64,000 nucleotides of DNA from Eleusine coracana subsp. coracana (Eukaryota > Streptophyta > Magnoliopsida > Poales > Poaceae), in assembly GCA_032690845.1 (NCBI GenBank), contig CM064429.1:10758569-10822568 (forward strand), in the 5' to 3' direction. Of this stretch, positions 22,101 through 33,851 are shown one piece after another. The notes under the pieces are model-generated. The model was not told the origin of the DNA. It did no database searches and saw only the letters and a program-made list of their open reading frames with translations. Position numbers and translations under genes: made by a program. Positions within the stretch are counted from its first letter, which is position 1; the number at the start of each line of letters is the position of its first letter.

Positions 22101-24280
22101 GTGGAAACCTATTATGATGTCAAGGCCAGAATCAATTTTATGACAAAATCAATTGCGGCCACTCTATCCCCTTCAGAAATACTGAATAAATCTTCAAAGA
22201 TTCTTCGCTTTGAAAAGGGAGCCTATGTATGTGAAGGGATCATCCCAGCCATTGAAGTGAACATCAACGACAAGTCCTTCGCTTTAGACTTCCATATCTT
22301 CGATGTGCCAGGAAAAACGTTTGCAGTAATTGGGATGCCTATAATGCACCTGGCGAGTTCTAAAGAGGAGGAATTACTTCTTTCACTCGGGGAATCTTCG
22401 TACATAATGGATATCAGGAGATCATTGAACTCAACATCTAAGCCATCTCATGAACCAAATATTATGGATGAAATCCTGTCAACTAAAATTGTGAATGTCT
22501 CCCAATCTATGAGCAAGAGGATAGTTTTGTTGAGCTTGACAAAAATGAGGCAACAACACCTCCAACAATTGAGCTCAAGCCAAACCTTCCGATCTCAAAT
22601 ATGCCTTCTTGCACAATGACAAAAACACACCCATCATAGTAAGTGATCAGCTCTCCCCCGATGAAGAAGCCAAGTTAGTCACTATACTAGAAAAGTATAA
22701 GTCAGTCATCGGGTACTCCCTGGCCGACATTAAGGGAATAGACCCCAGTTTTTGCACCCATCGTATCCCCATGGAACCAGATAGTAAGCCTATAAGGGAG
22801 CATCAAAGACGACTGAACAACACAATGCGGGAAGTGGTTAAGAAGGTGATTCTGAAGCTCCTAAAAACCGGAATCATTTACCCAATCCAGGATAGCCAAT
22901 GGGTCAGCCCTGTCCAAGTCATCCCCAAAAAGGGAGGAATGACAGTCGTCCCAAATGAGAGGAATGAATTGATCCCCCAACGTACAGTCACAGGTTGGCG
23001 TATGTGCATAGATAATAGAAAGCTTAACAAAGCAGCCCGAAAGGATCATTACCCACTCCCTTTCATTGATGAGATGCTTGAGCGTTTAGCAAAGCATTCA
23101 TTCTTCTGCTTCTTGGATGGTTTTTTTTGGATTTCACCAGATCCCTATCCACCTGGACGACCAGGAAAAGACAACCTTTACTTGTCCCTATGGCACCTTT
23201 GCATATCGACATATGCCTTTTGGGCTTTGCAATGCACCCGCCTCTTTCCAAAGATGCATGATGGCCATCTTCTCAAACTTAATAGAAGAAGTCATGGAAA
23301 TCTTCATGGATGACTTTTCTATCTATAGAACAACTTTTGAGACATGTCTGCAAAATTTGGAGAAGGTTTTAACAAGATGCAAAGAAAAAGATCTCGTTCT
23401 TAACTGGGAGAAGTGCCACTTCATGGTTATAGAAGGAATTTTCCTAGGACACAAGATCTCATCAAAAGGGATAGAGGTGGATAAAGCAAAGATAGAGGTG
23501 ATTGACTCCTTGCCACCACCCTCTAATGTCAAGGGAATCCATAGTTTCCTTGGCCATGCCGGATTTTATAGGAGGTTTATCAAGAATTTTTCCCAAATAT
23601 CTAGACCCCTGACAAACCTCCTAGCCAAGGATGCCCCGTTTAACTTTGATGAAGACTGCATGATGGCTTTCAAGACACTAAAGAAAGCATTAGTCACCGC
23701 CCCTATCATCCAGCCACCAGATTGGGAATTACCCTTTGAGATCATGTGCGATGCAAGTGACTATGCCGTCGGAGCAGTCCTGGGACAATGCAAAGACAAA
23801 AAGAACTATGCTATCTTTTATGCAAGTAAGACCCTAACAGGCCCTCAGCTCAATTATGCCACCACTGAGAAAAAGTTATTAGCAGTCGTCTTTGCCTTAG
23901 ATAAATTCAGATCTTATCTAGTTGGGTCAAAAGTCATCGTATACTCAGACCATGCGGCCCTTAAATATCTTTTGACAAAGAAAGACACCAAACCCTGACT
24001 CATTTATTGGATCCTTCTTCTCCAAGAATTCGACATAGAAATCCGAGATAAGAGAGGGGTCGAGAATTCGCTAGCAGACCATCTCTCTCGCCTACGAGTG
24101 TCCAATCAAGATGATTTTCCCATAGACGACTACCTCAAAGATGATACACTTCTAAAAGTCTCACTGGTAGACCCCTGGTATGCAAACATTGTTAACTACA
24201 TTGTAGCCGGGTACATACCACCTGGGGGACTGCAAGAAGATCATCAAAGACAGCCGGATACACCTGTGGGATGATCCCTA
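22101..24280 (+). pseudogene. pol: Element C protease-RT-RNase H, frameshifted
   Basis: 22101-22620 reads as an Athila protease-like domain ending VIGMPIMHLA. From 22609 the RT begins (SQWVSPVQVIPKKGG; WRMCIDNRKLNKA). A frame break lies at a T8 run (23120-23127), where related elements read GYSGFH. RT resumes with YGTFAYRHMPFGLCNAPASF and the catalytic FMDDFS. RNase H follows (CDASDYAVGAVLG, about 23748) to a stop at 23998 that replaces an Arg-type codon; the frame then continues to LADHLSRL. Inactive as it stands. Confidence 0.82.
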
Positions 24281-24370
24281 CCTCTTTCGAGTATGCTCAG
24301 ATGGTCTGCTAAGAAGATGTGTACCCATACAAGATACTTTGAAAATTCTGGAAAGATGTCACTCATCCCC

Positions 24371-26330
24371 TGATGAGTATACCACACTCACGGATACACA
24401 CAACACTCCTCCAACTAAGATGAAAGTTCATGTGCATCACCTGAATTTACAGGTGAGATCGTTTCTAATGTTTTTATTATGTGGTTCTGAGAATAGATTG
24501 CTACCTAATGAATTAATTGTTGTTAGAAACCATGGAAATCTGAATTTCTAGAGGATGAACATATTTCTTTGCCTCTTGTTACAACTAATACTTTTCAGCA
24601 TATACACAAAGAAGATGATAGTGGGAACGATAAAGAACAGGTTGTTGCTTCAGGTAAGAGCTTTCTTGATGTGATGGATTGTTCAAATAGTCTTGCTATA
24701 TCGGAACCTTATGATCATGTTCCTTTGTCACAAGTTGATTTACCTAGTGGTCCGTGTGATAAAGAGGAGTTGTGTGTCAATGCTTCATTTATACCTTTGC
24801 CACAACAAATGAATGAGCTTGATGCTTTTGCTTATGATTCAACCACTAGTGCTGAAATTAAACGTTTGATTTTAGTTACATGTCAAAAGGATGAGCAGAA
24901 ATTGTTATCTTCTCTAAATACTTTAGGTTATATTGAATTTGATGTTCTTTGTAATCTAAGTACTTTGGAGAAGCAAATCTTTTCTCAAACTGAATTGCCT
25001 TTACTAACAAGAAACAATTTTTATGCTATAGGAAACTATGATCATAGAGGTGTATTTATGGTACACAAAGTTTATATTTGCTCAAACATGAATCCTCCTT
25101 GTGTTGTAGAACCAAATGATGAACTAGAAAACTGTAATAACAATTACCATGTCATGTCATGTTTTTCTAGTGTTTTTAAGATCACACATTTTCCATCTTG
25201 TCATAAGAGTGAGAATGATGTTCATATTGCTGAGCAAGTTTTCAAAGAGGTCATTAATTTGCATGGCATGCCTTCTATTGTGGTTTCACATTGTGATGAT
25301 AATTTTTATAACACATATAAGCACGAGGTGCATCCCAAGTTTGGGAATAGTTCTATATTTTATATTTTAGATTTCAGACCACTATTGGGAGAAAGAGATG
25401 GGATCGAGTCGAGGACGACTCTAATTCAAAAGGGGGAGAATGATGAGTACATCACACTCACGGATACACACAACACTCCAACTAAGATGAAAGTTCATGT
25501 GCATCACCTGAATTTACAGGTGAGATCATTTCTAATGTTTTTATTATGTGGTTTTGAGAATAGATTGCTACCTAATAAATTAATTATTGTTAGAAATCAT
25601 GGAGATGATGATGAGATAGCTGGGGAGGTGATTGGAGACGTGATGGACCAGCAAGGACGTCCAAGGAGGCCCAATCAAAACCGACTTCGAGTCTGTTTCG
25701 GAGCCAAGGACCAGTCTGCACTAAAACGGATGCCCAGGACGCATACGGACTCAGATTTGGACGTTCTATATATGCCTGAAAAGATAACGAAAAGTCCTTT
25801 CCAACCCAACCAATCCCATGTCAAAATTCATCCCGAGCCATCGGCAATCACTGAAACAAATCGAGTTCCAGAATCTGTTCTGGTGCTACGACACCGTAAT
25901 CGGTCTTTGGGCCATGTATCGAATTGAGCCCACCTAGGGCTGCGTGAAGGAGGTCTTGCACGACCCTAGGGTCTTCATATACAGCTGCCGCCTCCTCATT
26001 AGGGTTTGGGTTTTTCTTAGATCAATTCTGTTCATAATCAGTGTCGCCGTTCATCGGTTTGTGAGACCCCAACTTTGAGAGTTTAATCATACATCTGCAA
26101 TTGTGTTGCATTCTTCGTTGTTCTTGCTTGTGTTCTTGATTCGCAGGCAGGGATTAGCCTTCTCGGTGAGGTCAATCGTCTTTGGATGGTTGATAACCAG
26201 AGGAGACGTTATGCTGTGATTGCGGGGTTTAGAACGTGCTGTTCTGAAGCCGGATCGATTTGTGTGCCGCCTCCGACCAAATCAACTTACCAAGAATCTT
26301 TTGGAAGATCGGGAACCCTTGTTCACATCA
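24371..26330 (+). mobile_element. Element G: small CRM-like gypsy derivative nested in element C integrase
   Basis: The 1960-bp insertion is flanked by a perfect TCCCC duplication (24366-24370 and 26331-26335). Its ends are TGATGAGTATACC and GTTCACATCA, the same termini as element D. Removing it rejoins the integrase reading CHSSPYGG of element C. The 3' LTR is 25441-26330 (890 bp). The 5' LTR is reduced to its first ~168 bp (24371-24538). The body has no gag, RT or RNase H, only a fragment of integrase and of the polyprotein tail plus an unrelated coding segment. Confidence 0.85.
24569..25927 (+). CDS. Intact 452-codon chimeric ORF of element G, function unknown
   Basis: The frame is open without a stop from 24569 to 25927. 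Residues 1-205 (AT-rich DNA) match nothing I recognise; this part is acidic with motifs such as LSTLEKQIFSQTELPLLTRN. Residues about 206-255 are a diverged piece of gypsy integrase core (ITHFPSCHKSENDVHIAEQVF, then INLHGMPSIVVSH; compare element D MAHFIPCHK...IVRLHGMPSTIVSD). Residues 256-290 match the polyprotein tail (HPKFGNSSIFYILDFRP). The rest is encoded in the 3' LTR, as in element D. The catalytic integrase aspartates are not preserved (SHCDD replaces SDRD). It may be a conserved ORF of a non-autonomous family or a chance survivor in a young copy. Confidence 0.55.
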   Translation: MPLVTTNTFQHIHKEDDSGNDKEQVVASGKSFLDVMDCSNSLAISEPYDHVPLSQVDLPSGPCDKEELCVNASFIPLPQQMNELDAFAYDSTTSAEIKRLILVTCQKDEQKLLSSLNTLGYIEFDVLCNLSTLEKQIFSQTELPLLTRNNFYAIGNYDHRGVFMVHKVYICSNMNPPCVVEPNDELENCNNNYHVMSCFSSVFKITHFPSCHKSENDVHIAEQVFKEVINLHGMPSIVVSHCDDNFYNTYKHEVHPKFGNSSIFYILDFRPLLGERDGIESRTTLIQKGENDEYITLTDTHNTPTKMKVHVHHLNLQVRSFLMFLLCGFENRLLPNKLIIVRNHGDDDEIAGEVIGDVMDQQGRPRRPNQNRLRVCFGAKDQSALKRMPRTHTDSDLDVLYMPEKITKSPFQPNQSHVKIHPEPSAITETNRVPESVLVLRHRNRSLGHVSN

Positions 26331-26335
26331 TCCCC

Positions 26336-26756
26336 CTATGGAGGACATTATGGAGCATCCCGTACAAATGCTAAGGTATGGCAAAGTGGATTTTTCTGGC
26401 CTACCATGTACCAAGATGGAAAAGATTTTGTGCAGCGATGTCCTAGATGCCAAAAACATGGAAATATCAACTCAAGAGATGCTATGCCTCTCACTAACAA
26501 TCTACAAGTAGATATTGTTGACGTTTGAGGGATTGACTATATGGGACCCTTCCCAAACTCTGAGGGATATGAGTATATCTTTGTGGCTGTGGACTACATC
26601 TCGAATTGGGTAGAAGCAATGCCATGCAGGTCGGCAGACTCGAAACATGCTACCAATATGTTCAATGAGATCATTTTCCCACGGTACAGGGTACTGCGAG
26701 TAATGATAAGTGATGGAGGCTCCCGCTTCATTGACCGCACTTTCAGATAAGTGATG
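26336..26756 (+). pseudogene. Element C integrase fragment
   Basis: The reading resumes from the left part (ILERCHSSP, 24339-24370). It has the zinc-binding region (GGHYGASRT; CPRCQKHGN), then, after a TGA in place of a Trp codon near 26527, the catalytic core with GIDYMGPFP (first Asp) and MISDGGSRF (second Asp). It stops just after DRTFR; the Glu of the D,D(35)E triad lies in the deleted part. The sequence GATAAGTGATGGAGG occurs twice (near 26705 and 26747), the second copy at the deletion junction with the 3' LTR. Confidence 0.8.
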
Positions 26757-27804
26757 GAGGGGGTCGGCACCCGACAAAGGCCACCGCCCGGCCAACCATG
26801 ACACCCGGCCTGGGTTGCCACCAGGGGCTTGCCGGCCCATGAGGCCCATGAGGCCTACCGGCCACAAAATAAAGAAGTCGGTGGGAACCGACCGAACAAC
26901 CGACTTCGGGATCAAATCTAAGCCATCCAGGCACACGTGGCCGCCCGGCATGGCCCGCGGCCCAACGGACCGACTTCGGCCTACCGACTCTCCATTGCCT
27001 ATAAATACTTCCCGGCCCATTGCCACGGGAGAGTGTGGAAGAATTTGTGAAGAAGAACATTATTTTTAGTCAAAAGACTTTACCCAAGTAGAGAAAGTAG
27101 GTGTAGGAGAAAGAGTTCAGGATGCTGGCTCCTTCAACCCGTGCCTCGGAGATGAAGCTCCTGTGAGAGTAGTGTTCCTCGTCTTCGGGGCGGGTAACAT
27201 GTAGTCAAACTCTCTTCCAAGTAATAAAGTGAGTAATTCTATTCCTTTCATCTACGAGATCCTCGTGCATGACTTTTTATTGCTTTTATAGCATTGATTT
27301 GTTGTGCTTACCAATTCTAGAGCTGGTATGAAAGTCTAAGTGTGAACGTGGTGTTTAGAATTAGTTTTCCTGGGATTGCATTCGTCCCCACGGGCTGTGT
27401 GGTAGGCGGCAGGTGGTGACAGCCCTGTCCGTCCAATATTGTATTTCACCACGTTCGGGAAGTCTCAAGCAGGGTTGTCTAGCGATAGTGTACCCACTAG
27501 TATAGAGGTTAGTTACCGACCCATACTAGTGGATCATTTTCGTGCCCCAAAGCAGATAAATTGAAATAGGATCTCATTAGTTTACTTAGCAGGAGTTTAT
27601 TACATTAGATTACCTGGCATGAGGACTTCTTCTCTCTATAGAACTTATCTTCTTCCAACCATATGCCACCCGGACTTGATAGGTAAGGTGTGGCACAGTT
27701 CTCGTTCCCCATGGAAATCGATACTCTGGAATACTCCTGGGTGAAGGCTACGTCGGCATCTGTACGCTTGCAGATTTCTCTATTAGGCCTAAGAACCGTC
27801 AACA
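26757..27804 (+). repeat. 3' LTR of element C, 5'-truncated
   Basis: About 1048 bp matching the downstream two thirds of the 5' LTR, ending CCGTCAACA and followed by the CTCCT target duplication. An internal deletion relative to the 5' LTR lies after 26934. Confidence 0.87.
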
Positions 27805-27809
27805 CTCCT

Positions 27810-28400
27810 CATCCTTGAAGAGCAGCCCGATCACATCATCAACAGAAAGATTCTTGTCCATGATGAGATCAAGGGTGATGTACAGGAGCTTGCTGCTAGG
27901 GAGCAAGGTGAGGATCTTCTCGACAATCAATATCTTGGGAAGCTCGAATGCGGTTGCTGCAATTCTATCCGTATTACCTCACAAACGAATAAGAGAGTCA
28001 AGTAAGTACTCATTCTCAATATCATGAAAGACATAAAACTCCCTAACAAGAGAATCACTAGCAAGATCAATAGAAGCATCACAAGCATCATCAACACTAG
28101 TCATGCTAGAGGAGCAAGCAAGATCAAGAGACACATCATTATCATTCATCAAATTGGGTACACTTGTAGAGCAACCTATCAAGTTATCATTAGACAAAAC
28201 TAGACACTCACTAGAACTAGGCACATCCACACAATCATCAACATCATACACATGATCGTCGATAAAGGTATTGGCGAAGTCCACAAGAGTATCCATCAAC
28301 TCATCCGGAATCATGGCATTTAGGTAGATTTTCAAGTGATCCTTCCATGAGCCATGACCTGGCCCCGAATGGGATGACATCCCAACTCAATTCGGTCACT
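27810..28400 (-). pseudogene. gag: Element B gag N-terminal region
   Basis: This minus-strand frame starts at about 28380 (MSSHSGPGHGSWKDH). It reads an Asp/Ser-rich acidic protein to a stop near 27982, then in the same region LSVDDVIGLLFKDEE up to the element C insertion. It lies directly after the 5' LTR and PBS of element B, the gag position, but its acidic sequence is unlike the gag of element A, so the two differ inside despite related LTRs. Confidence 0.55.
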
Positions 28401-28448
28401 ACTCAAGGCGGTTAAGCCCTATATTGAGCACTTGGCTCTGATACCACT

Positions 28449-30281
28449 TGAAAGGATCATAGTGACCGAGAGGGGGGAGGGGGGGTGAATCAGGAACTAT
28501 CTCTATGTACCAATTTTACCAATTCCTAATACCAATACACTCAAATCAACTCCTACATAATTCTAGTGGTGATCACACTAACAAGATAATCCTATGAAAG
28601 GAAAGACAACCTATGCTTACTAGTCGATCACACAAGTCAATACAACTCCTATGCAATTCTAGTGATCAAGCACTCCAATGCAACTCCTAAACATGCTAGT
28701 GATCAAATGCGGAAGCTTAAACACTACTAGCAACCAAGGAGTCTAAACATGCAAGTCTATAAGATAATCAACTGGAACAAGGCAAGCATACAAGCATGAA
28801 TAGCATGGTAGTAAAGATTGAAAGTAAAGGCATCAGAGTAAAGAGCAGGTAAGAGATGACTCATGATATTTTTTCTCGAGGTCTCGGAAGGATGGCGCCT
28901 TCCCCTACACCTCATTGGACCACTCCCGTCGGAGTCCCGGTCCCTCCCGCCACCAAGTGGAGTTCTCCCACATGAGCCCACAATCACTCCAAGAGTGAAG
29001 ACACGGTGCGCATCACCGCTACCACCAAGGCAAAAGCTTGCCTCCCTCAAGAACTTGCTGAACTCTCGGAGCCGGCACGGGCGCTCACTAGCGATGCCCC
29101 TTTCACCGGCAGGCTCAAACCGTGTACAAATGTGTGATGGCCTTCACAACCAATCATGATAGGCTCGATCACTGACACCTACCCGGTCTAGGTCTCACCA
29201 AAGACAAAGAGTAACAACCTAGATCACACCCTCAAGGACACCCTAACCTTAGATGTGCAAGATCGCTCCTTGTTACTCTCACAAGCACCCTCAAGATATG
29301 CAATATCTCTTCCTAGTGCTCTCCTCTTTTCCTCTTGGACCTTACCAAATCCTCTCAAGTATTCCACTGGCCAAGAGAGGTATCCAAGACCCCAGCAATG
29401 AAGTTATATAGGCTTCCAACCTTCAACTAGTCATTGCTCCATAAGATCACCTTTTTGGATGCACTGACCGGACTATCCGGTCTCTACCTGATTGGACCGT
29501 CCGGTCACTCCTTGAACAATTCCCAGAACCGTTGCACTTCTGTCTTGTCTGATCTCCTACACTGACCGGACCGTGCGGTTACTAGACCGGACCGTCCGGT
29601 CTCTCTGTCCGTCGGACAAGTCCGACACGTCAGGCATCCTCATCGGACTCCAGAGAGTTGCTTCCTCTCTGCTCTATGTTTCACCCATACTAACCGGACC
29701 ATCCAGTCAGTAGACCGGACCGTGCAGTCTCTATGGTCCCTGGCATAGACAGATTGCCTGATCACTTAGTGACTATATAGTCCGGTCTCCACTGACCCCT
29801 CTGTTCGGTCACTCTGTCCAGAAGCTAAAACTTCTCATCCTCGCTTGACTTCGTTTCTCGGCTTCTCTGAATAGCTCCTTGGCTTCTCCACTGTCACCTA
29901 GTGCCTCTGATTTCACTGAGCAACCTTGCACATCACTGACTAGACATGACCTAAGAGAAATGACCTAGACCCCCTTTATAGTCTGATTTTTCCTATGGAC
30001 TCAAAGCCCTAACAACTAGACAAGTGTTCCCAACACTTGCTCCATAGCTTGTCCTCAGCTTTGATCCATCTCCATCAACCCTTAGACCCCATCAAGCTCA
30101 CCAAGCCTTCATGCTTGTGGTCATTGTCATCAATCGCCAAGGCAACCGTCATGATCATCTTAAGTAGAAGATGTTTCCTACACGCACAACACTTGTGTAG
30201 ACATTAGTCACATTTCATGCTTATCATTCATCATCAAAACATACATACCTTGGGGTGACCTCAATGGTCATGATCCTTACA
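28449..30281 (-). repeat. 5' LTR of element B
   Basis: The LTR is 1833 bp, TGTAAGGATCATGACC... on the minus strand, ending ...GATCCTTTCA next to the PBS. It contains GACCGGACCGTCCGGTC-type palindromes at about 29460-29770 and a G-rich run near 28472. It is homologous to both LTRs of element A. Its right end abuts the 3' LTR of element F, consistent with insertion of B into F. Confidence 0.85.
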
Positions 30282-31065
30282 GTGTGCCCCTGTCCTCTGT
30301 CGATGACTAGGAGCCCATCGTCCCTATAGATGGCGTGAGCCGGGTAACCCGGGTGGTTCAGCTTGGGTGGTCACCATGATGCCTTAAGTCATCCCTTCTC
30401 ACCTGTCCATCAGGTAGTCCTCGATCACCACTGTTAGGGGCATCATCATGATGGACTGTGTCGTAGTGCCGGGAATAAAGTGTTTGGATGCCGTCCCATC
30501 GTGTCATGGTCATGATAGCCGGGTTTCTCCACCCCGTAATTCCTGCGGGGTTAGCGACATGGCACCTTGTCCCATCCTGGCGTGATGGACTGATGACAGG
30601 AGTTAGCGAGGAAGGCAGACATGCCAGTGTCACTGTGCCTCTACGGGTGGCAACCATCATTGTGCGGGCGGCACTGGCGATCTTGTCCGTGGCCCGCTCG
30701 ACACCCGGCAGAGGTTGAACAAGGCGAAACGAGCCCCACCTCCTTATAAGAGGTCGGGTGAGGCAGGGCGGGGTCGACTCCTTCGATGAGGGTCGATGCG
30801 GAACGTTATGCGCTCGACCCCTCTAGTGTGGGTCGAGCGAGGCGGGGTCGACTCGTCCTCGGTGAAGGCCAGTCGAGGCAGGACGCGCTAACTCATTTCA
30901 TCAGGGGGGGGGGGGGGGGGGGCAGGCCTATTGACTATGTTCACCTAGGGCCACATGGGCTACAAGTTGCCTGGCCCACCACGGGGTCTTGGTATGGCAG
31001 CTTATTGTTTTCAAAAAGGGGAGTTACCGGTTGCGAGGTGGCGTCGCTGATATTTATCCCCGACA
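30282..31065 (-). repeat. 3' LTR of element F, truncated
   Basis: 784 bp homologous to 47545-48451 of the 5' LTR (shared, for example, TAGGAGCCCATCGTCCCT and GGGGTCTTGGTA). The last ~440 bp of the LTR are missing at the junction with element B. It contains a G19 run at 30904-30922. Confidence 0.82.
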
Positions 31066-31339
31066 GTAGCCCCCGAACCCTCGAGCGAGTCGTAGAGTCG
31101 CTCGGTGGGTTCTACCGATGCATTGGGTGAAGTATAGTTTTCCTCTTGCTGTTTCCCTTGGCTGGGTACGCGTGAGCGCACCCACCGGGTGTAGCCCCCG
31201 AGCCAGAGGGCGAGTCATAGACTCGTGGTTTGGCTTTATTCGTTGGAGCCATTCATTGGTGTTCCGCTATATTTTGGGCAAATCGAAGGGCCCTGTTTGT
31301 CCCTCGGTCGCCTTAACGGGACGCATCAGGGTGAGATTA
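31066..31339 (-). other. Element F internal remnant before its 3' LTR
   Basis: Two copies of the phrase TAGCCCCCGA(G/A)CC, about 125 bp apart (31066 and 31191), are each followed by (G)CGAGTC...GAGTC. Such repeats before the 3' LTR are usual in Tat/RIRE2-type elements. No coding sequence. Confidence 0.6.
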
Positions 31340-31434
31340 TTAGTAATAAATTCCTACCACTATGTTGATTATTCCTTTTATATGTTTTATGCAGCTAATT
31401 GATGGTCAGATTTAGCATTTAAGGACCATCAACA

Positions 31435-33851
31435 ACACCCTCACACTTAGCCTTTGCTGGTCCTCGAGCAAAGGAATAGAGACTAAGGTGGATCATAACT
31501 TCTTTCGATACAAGCCTAGCATGCAAATTATTCCAAATCATACCTGCACCCATGAACTTTGAAGTGTTTATCACATCCCATTGGGTGGCACTCCTTCTAC
31601 TGAGTAACTTGGGTTTTTGCAAGATTTTCAAAAACAAATCATGGCTATTCTCCTCAAATGATTCTCTCAGATCGCTCACTATGTGTGTAGTTCCTCACCA
31701 AGGCATTTGACTTTGCCTCTTTTCATCCTACCTCTAAATATGGATTATGTGGAGCTCAAGGTAGGGGAATAAAGAAGGCATACCTATGTCTCATATATTA
31801 CTAAGTCAAAAACTGGATCCATGGAGAAAACAAGTCATGAATTGTGATCAAGCATGTGCACATGAATGGATAGTATGTATGGAAAGGTGAATGATGGATG
31901 CTCCTTTTGAAATCCTCCCTCTTGTATTTGAGAACATGGGCTATCTTTCTTTCTTTTTTTTGTTGAATACATGACAACCCATGTCTCTCTCTCTCTCTAC
32001 AAGCATAATTGGAGAGGGAGTTTCTCAAAGCATGGTGGAGCACTTTATTTTGTGGATGGATGATGCTATCTTCCGGTGTAGAACAATAACATATGGAAGG
32101 ATATGGATGGTGGAAGTGGATCAATACTACTTTATATGTATACTCTCTGTTTCTTTAAAATGATATTGGGCATGGCTATTTCTTTTCTCTTTTTTTTCAT
32201 CTTGCTCAAAGATGAGAGCAATTTTTGTTCTAATAGCCATGCCTTCTATGGAAACAATCGAGAGAGAGTCATGACAAGATAATTATGGAGTATTTCTTTG
32301 GGTGGATGGATTGGATGATGGATATGAAAATGCTACCTTCTAATGTAGAAGATTAGCATATGAAGGGAAATGTGCACATGATCTTGATCAATAATACATA
32401 AGAAGAATCTCGCTAGGGTCACAACAATTTGAAAATTTCAAGGAAACAACAAGCAACATATGCATAAGGTTTTTAATAAATCTATAATATGGATTTGGTA
32501 GGAAATTCACAACATTAAGGAGAGGGCCATTAATTTTAATTTTGAAAAGAAAATTCCCAAGCACTACAAGCATAAGAGCAAGATTTCTTTCATCACACCA
32601 TATCTCATAAGTCAACTACTTAGGTGACATTCTTTCCTAAAGATGTAGTTCACAAGTAGTAAGTAATAAACTAGGAATAATGAACATGCAAGTCAATCAA
32701 AGAGAAGCATGATGATGAGGGTTCACAAGAATTGCTTTTAGTTTTCAAGTTAAATGTATTGATTGACTTAGGATAAATTTGATTTAACTTGGAAACTAGG
32801 AGGAAAGGGATAGAGTGTGCAAACCGTTGCTTTTGAAGAGGTAGAGGCTAAGAGGAACCATGGCTAGGTCGACTGCCCTTGTAGGTTGGTTGACGTTGCA
32901 TAGAGCCCGGTCGCCTTGCCCTTTGTCTTGTTAGCTTAAACGACGATGTGCAACATGTCAGTGGGAGGCCTTGTATTGTTTATGCATTGAAAATCTTGAA
33001 GCTCTCCCCCACACTTGGTCTTATACCTGGCTGCTTTATTTGAAGAAAAACAAAAACAAAAACAAAAAGGGTGAAAAGCAAAAGTGACTCTACCAGCTTT
33101 ATGGGCCCGATAGAGTTACAACTTTATTTATTATATTTTTTTTCTTTTCTAGGCACACTATAAGATTAATTTGAAAGGAAATAAAAAGGGAAAATAAAAT
33201 AACGCACCTTTTAATGTTTTTTTTCTTTTTGAGCAAGGCATGAAAGCAAGAACTAGCAACACCTCTAAACCGAGATAAAATTAGTAAGAATGGAACTTGA
33301 TACGAGATACTTACAGAACTTCCCCACACTTGGATTTTTGTATCATGAGATGCTGAAAATCAAGTGTGTAGTGTTGTAGCCTTCTTACAGTAGGTATCGC
33401 CAAAAGTACCATGGTGTTCAAGTTGATGTAGCTCCCATCTTCTAGGGCATAGAGTGACCATTGTTCTTTTTAATCTCAACCTAAAATGGTTAGCGACCAA
33501 AAATACCTGAAGGCTAACATAACCTAAAAACATATCCTTGCTTTTATTTGAAGAAAAGGAAAATGATATTCTGGGCCATGTCCCAGCTGTGCTTTGTTTT
33601 TGGTCAGAAGCTCGACCATGGGGAATTCATGTTGCAGTTACTATTGACGATGTAATTCCCAGTCCACCGCTAATTTTTGATGTGTTATTAAAGCTCTAGC
33701 TGCAAGGTTAGTGCCAAAGTACAACTACGAGATTTGCAATATTTGTGATAAACAAAAGCATCTACAACCATCATAACAAATATTTTGCTAATGTGGCTCT
33801 TAAGGTGGTTGTAGTTCTCGTAGGTGCGCTTCGCACAAAATTTGATTGACT
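31435..33851 (-). other. Element E non-coding 3' region
   Basis: 2.4 kb of AT-rich sequence with no significant ORF. CCCCACACTT(A/G)G-type strings recur at about 31437, 33008 and 33322, reminiscent of polypurine-tract relics on the minus strand. A (CT) microsatellite lies at about 31983-31999. Confidence 0.6.

Larger units (their letters stand above)
19307..27804 (+). mobile_element. Element C: Athila-like Ty3/gypsy retrotransposon, degenerate, with internal deletion
   Basis: It is plus-strand and flanked by a perfect 5-bp duplication CTCCT (19302-19306 and 27805-27809). The 5' LTR is 19307-20927 (TGTTGG...CAACA). The PBS TGGTGCCGTTGCCGGGGA at 20935-20952 matches the 3' end of tRNA-Asp, as in Athila-lineage elements. 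Gag, protease, RT, RNase H and part of integrase follow in order but are broken by frameshifts and stops. A deletion joins integrase (about 26756) directly to the middle of the 3' LTR, so only the last ~1.05 kb of that LTR remains (26757-27804). Element G sits in its integrase. Confidence 0.88.
17745..30281 (-). mobile_element. Element B: Sirevirus-like copia retrotransposon, truncated, interrupted by element C
   Basis: This is a minus-strand copia element. Its 5' LTR is 28449-30281 and the PBS TGGTATCAGAGCCAAG lies at plus 28432-28447. The internal part occupies 27805-28448 and resumes at 19306-17745, the gap being the insertion of element C (target duplication CTCCT). Across the gap the reading frame is continuous (...FKDEE then EITTTLTGKEK), confirming one ancestral element. 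Coding ends within the integrase N-terminal region near 17757, where unrelated host sequence begins; the rest of pol and the 3' LTR are missing. LTRs are homologous to those of element A. Confidence 0.82.
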
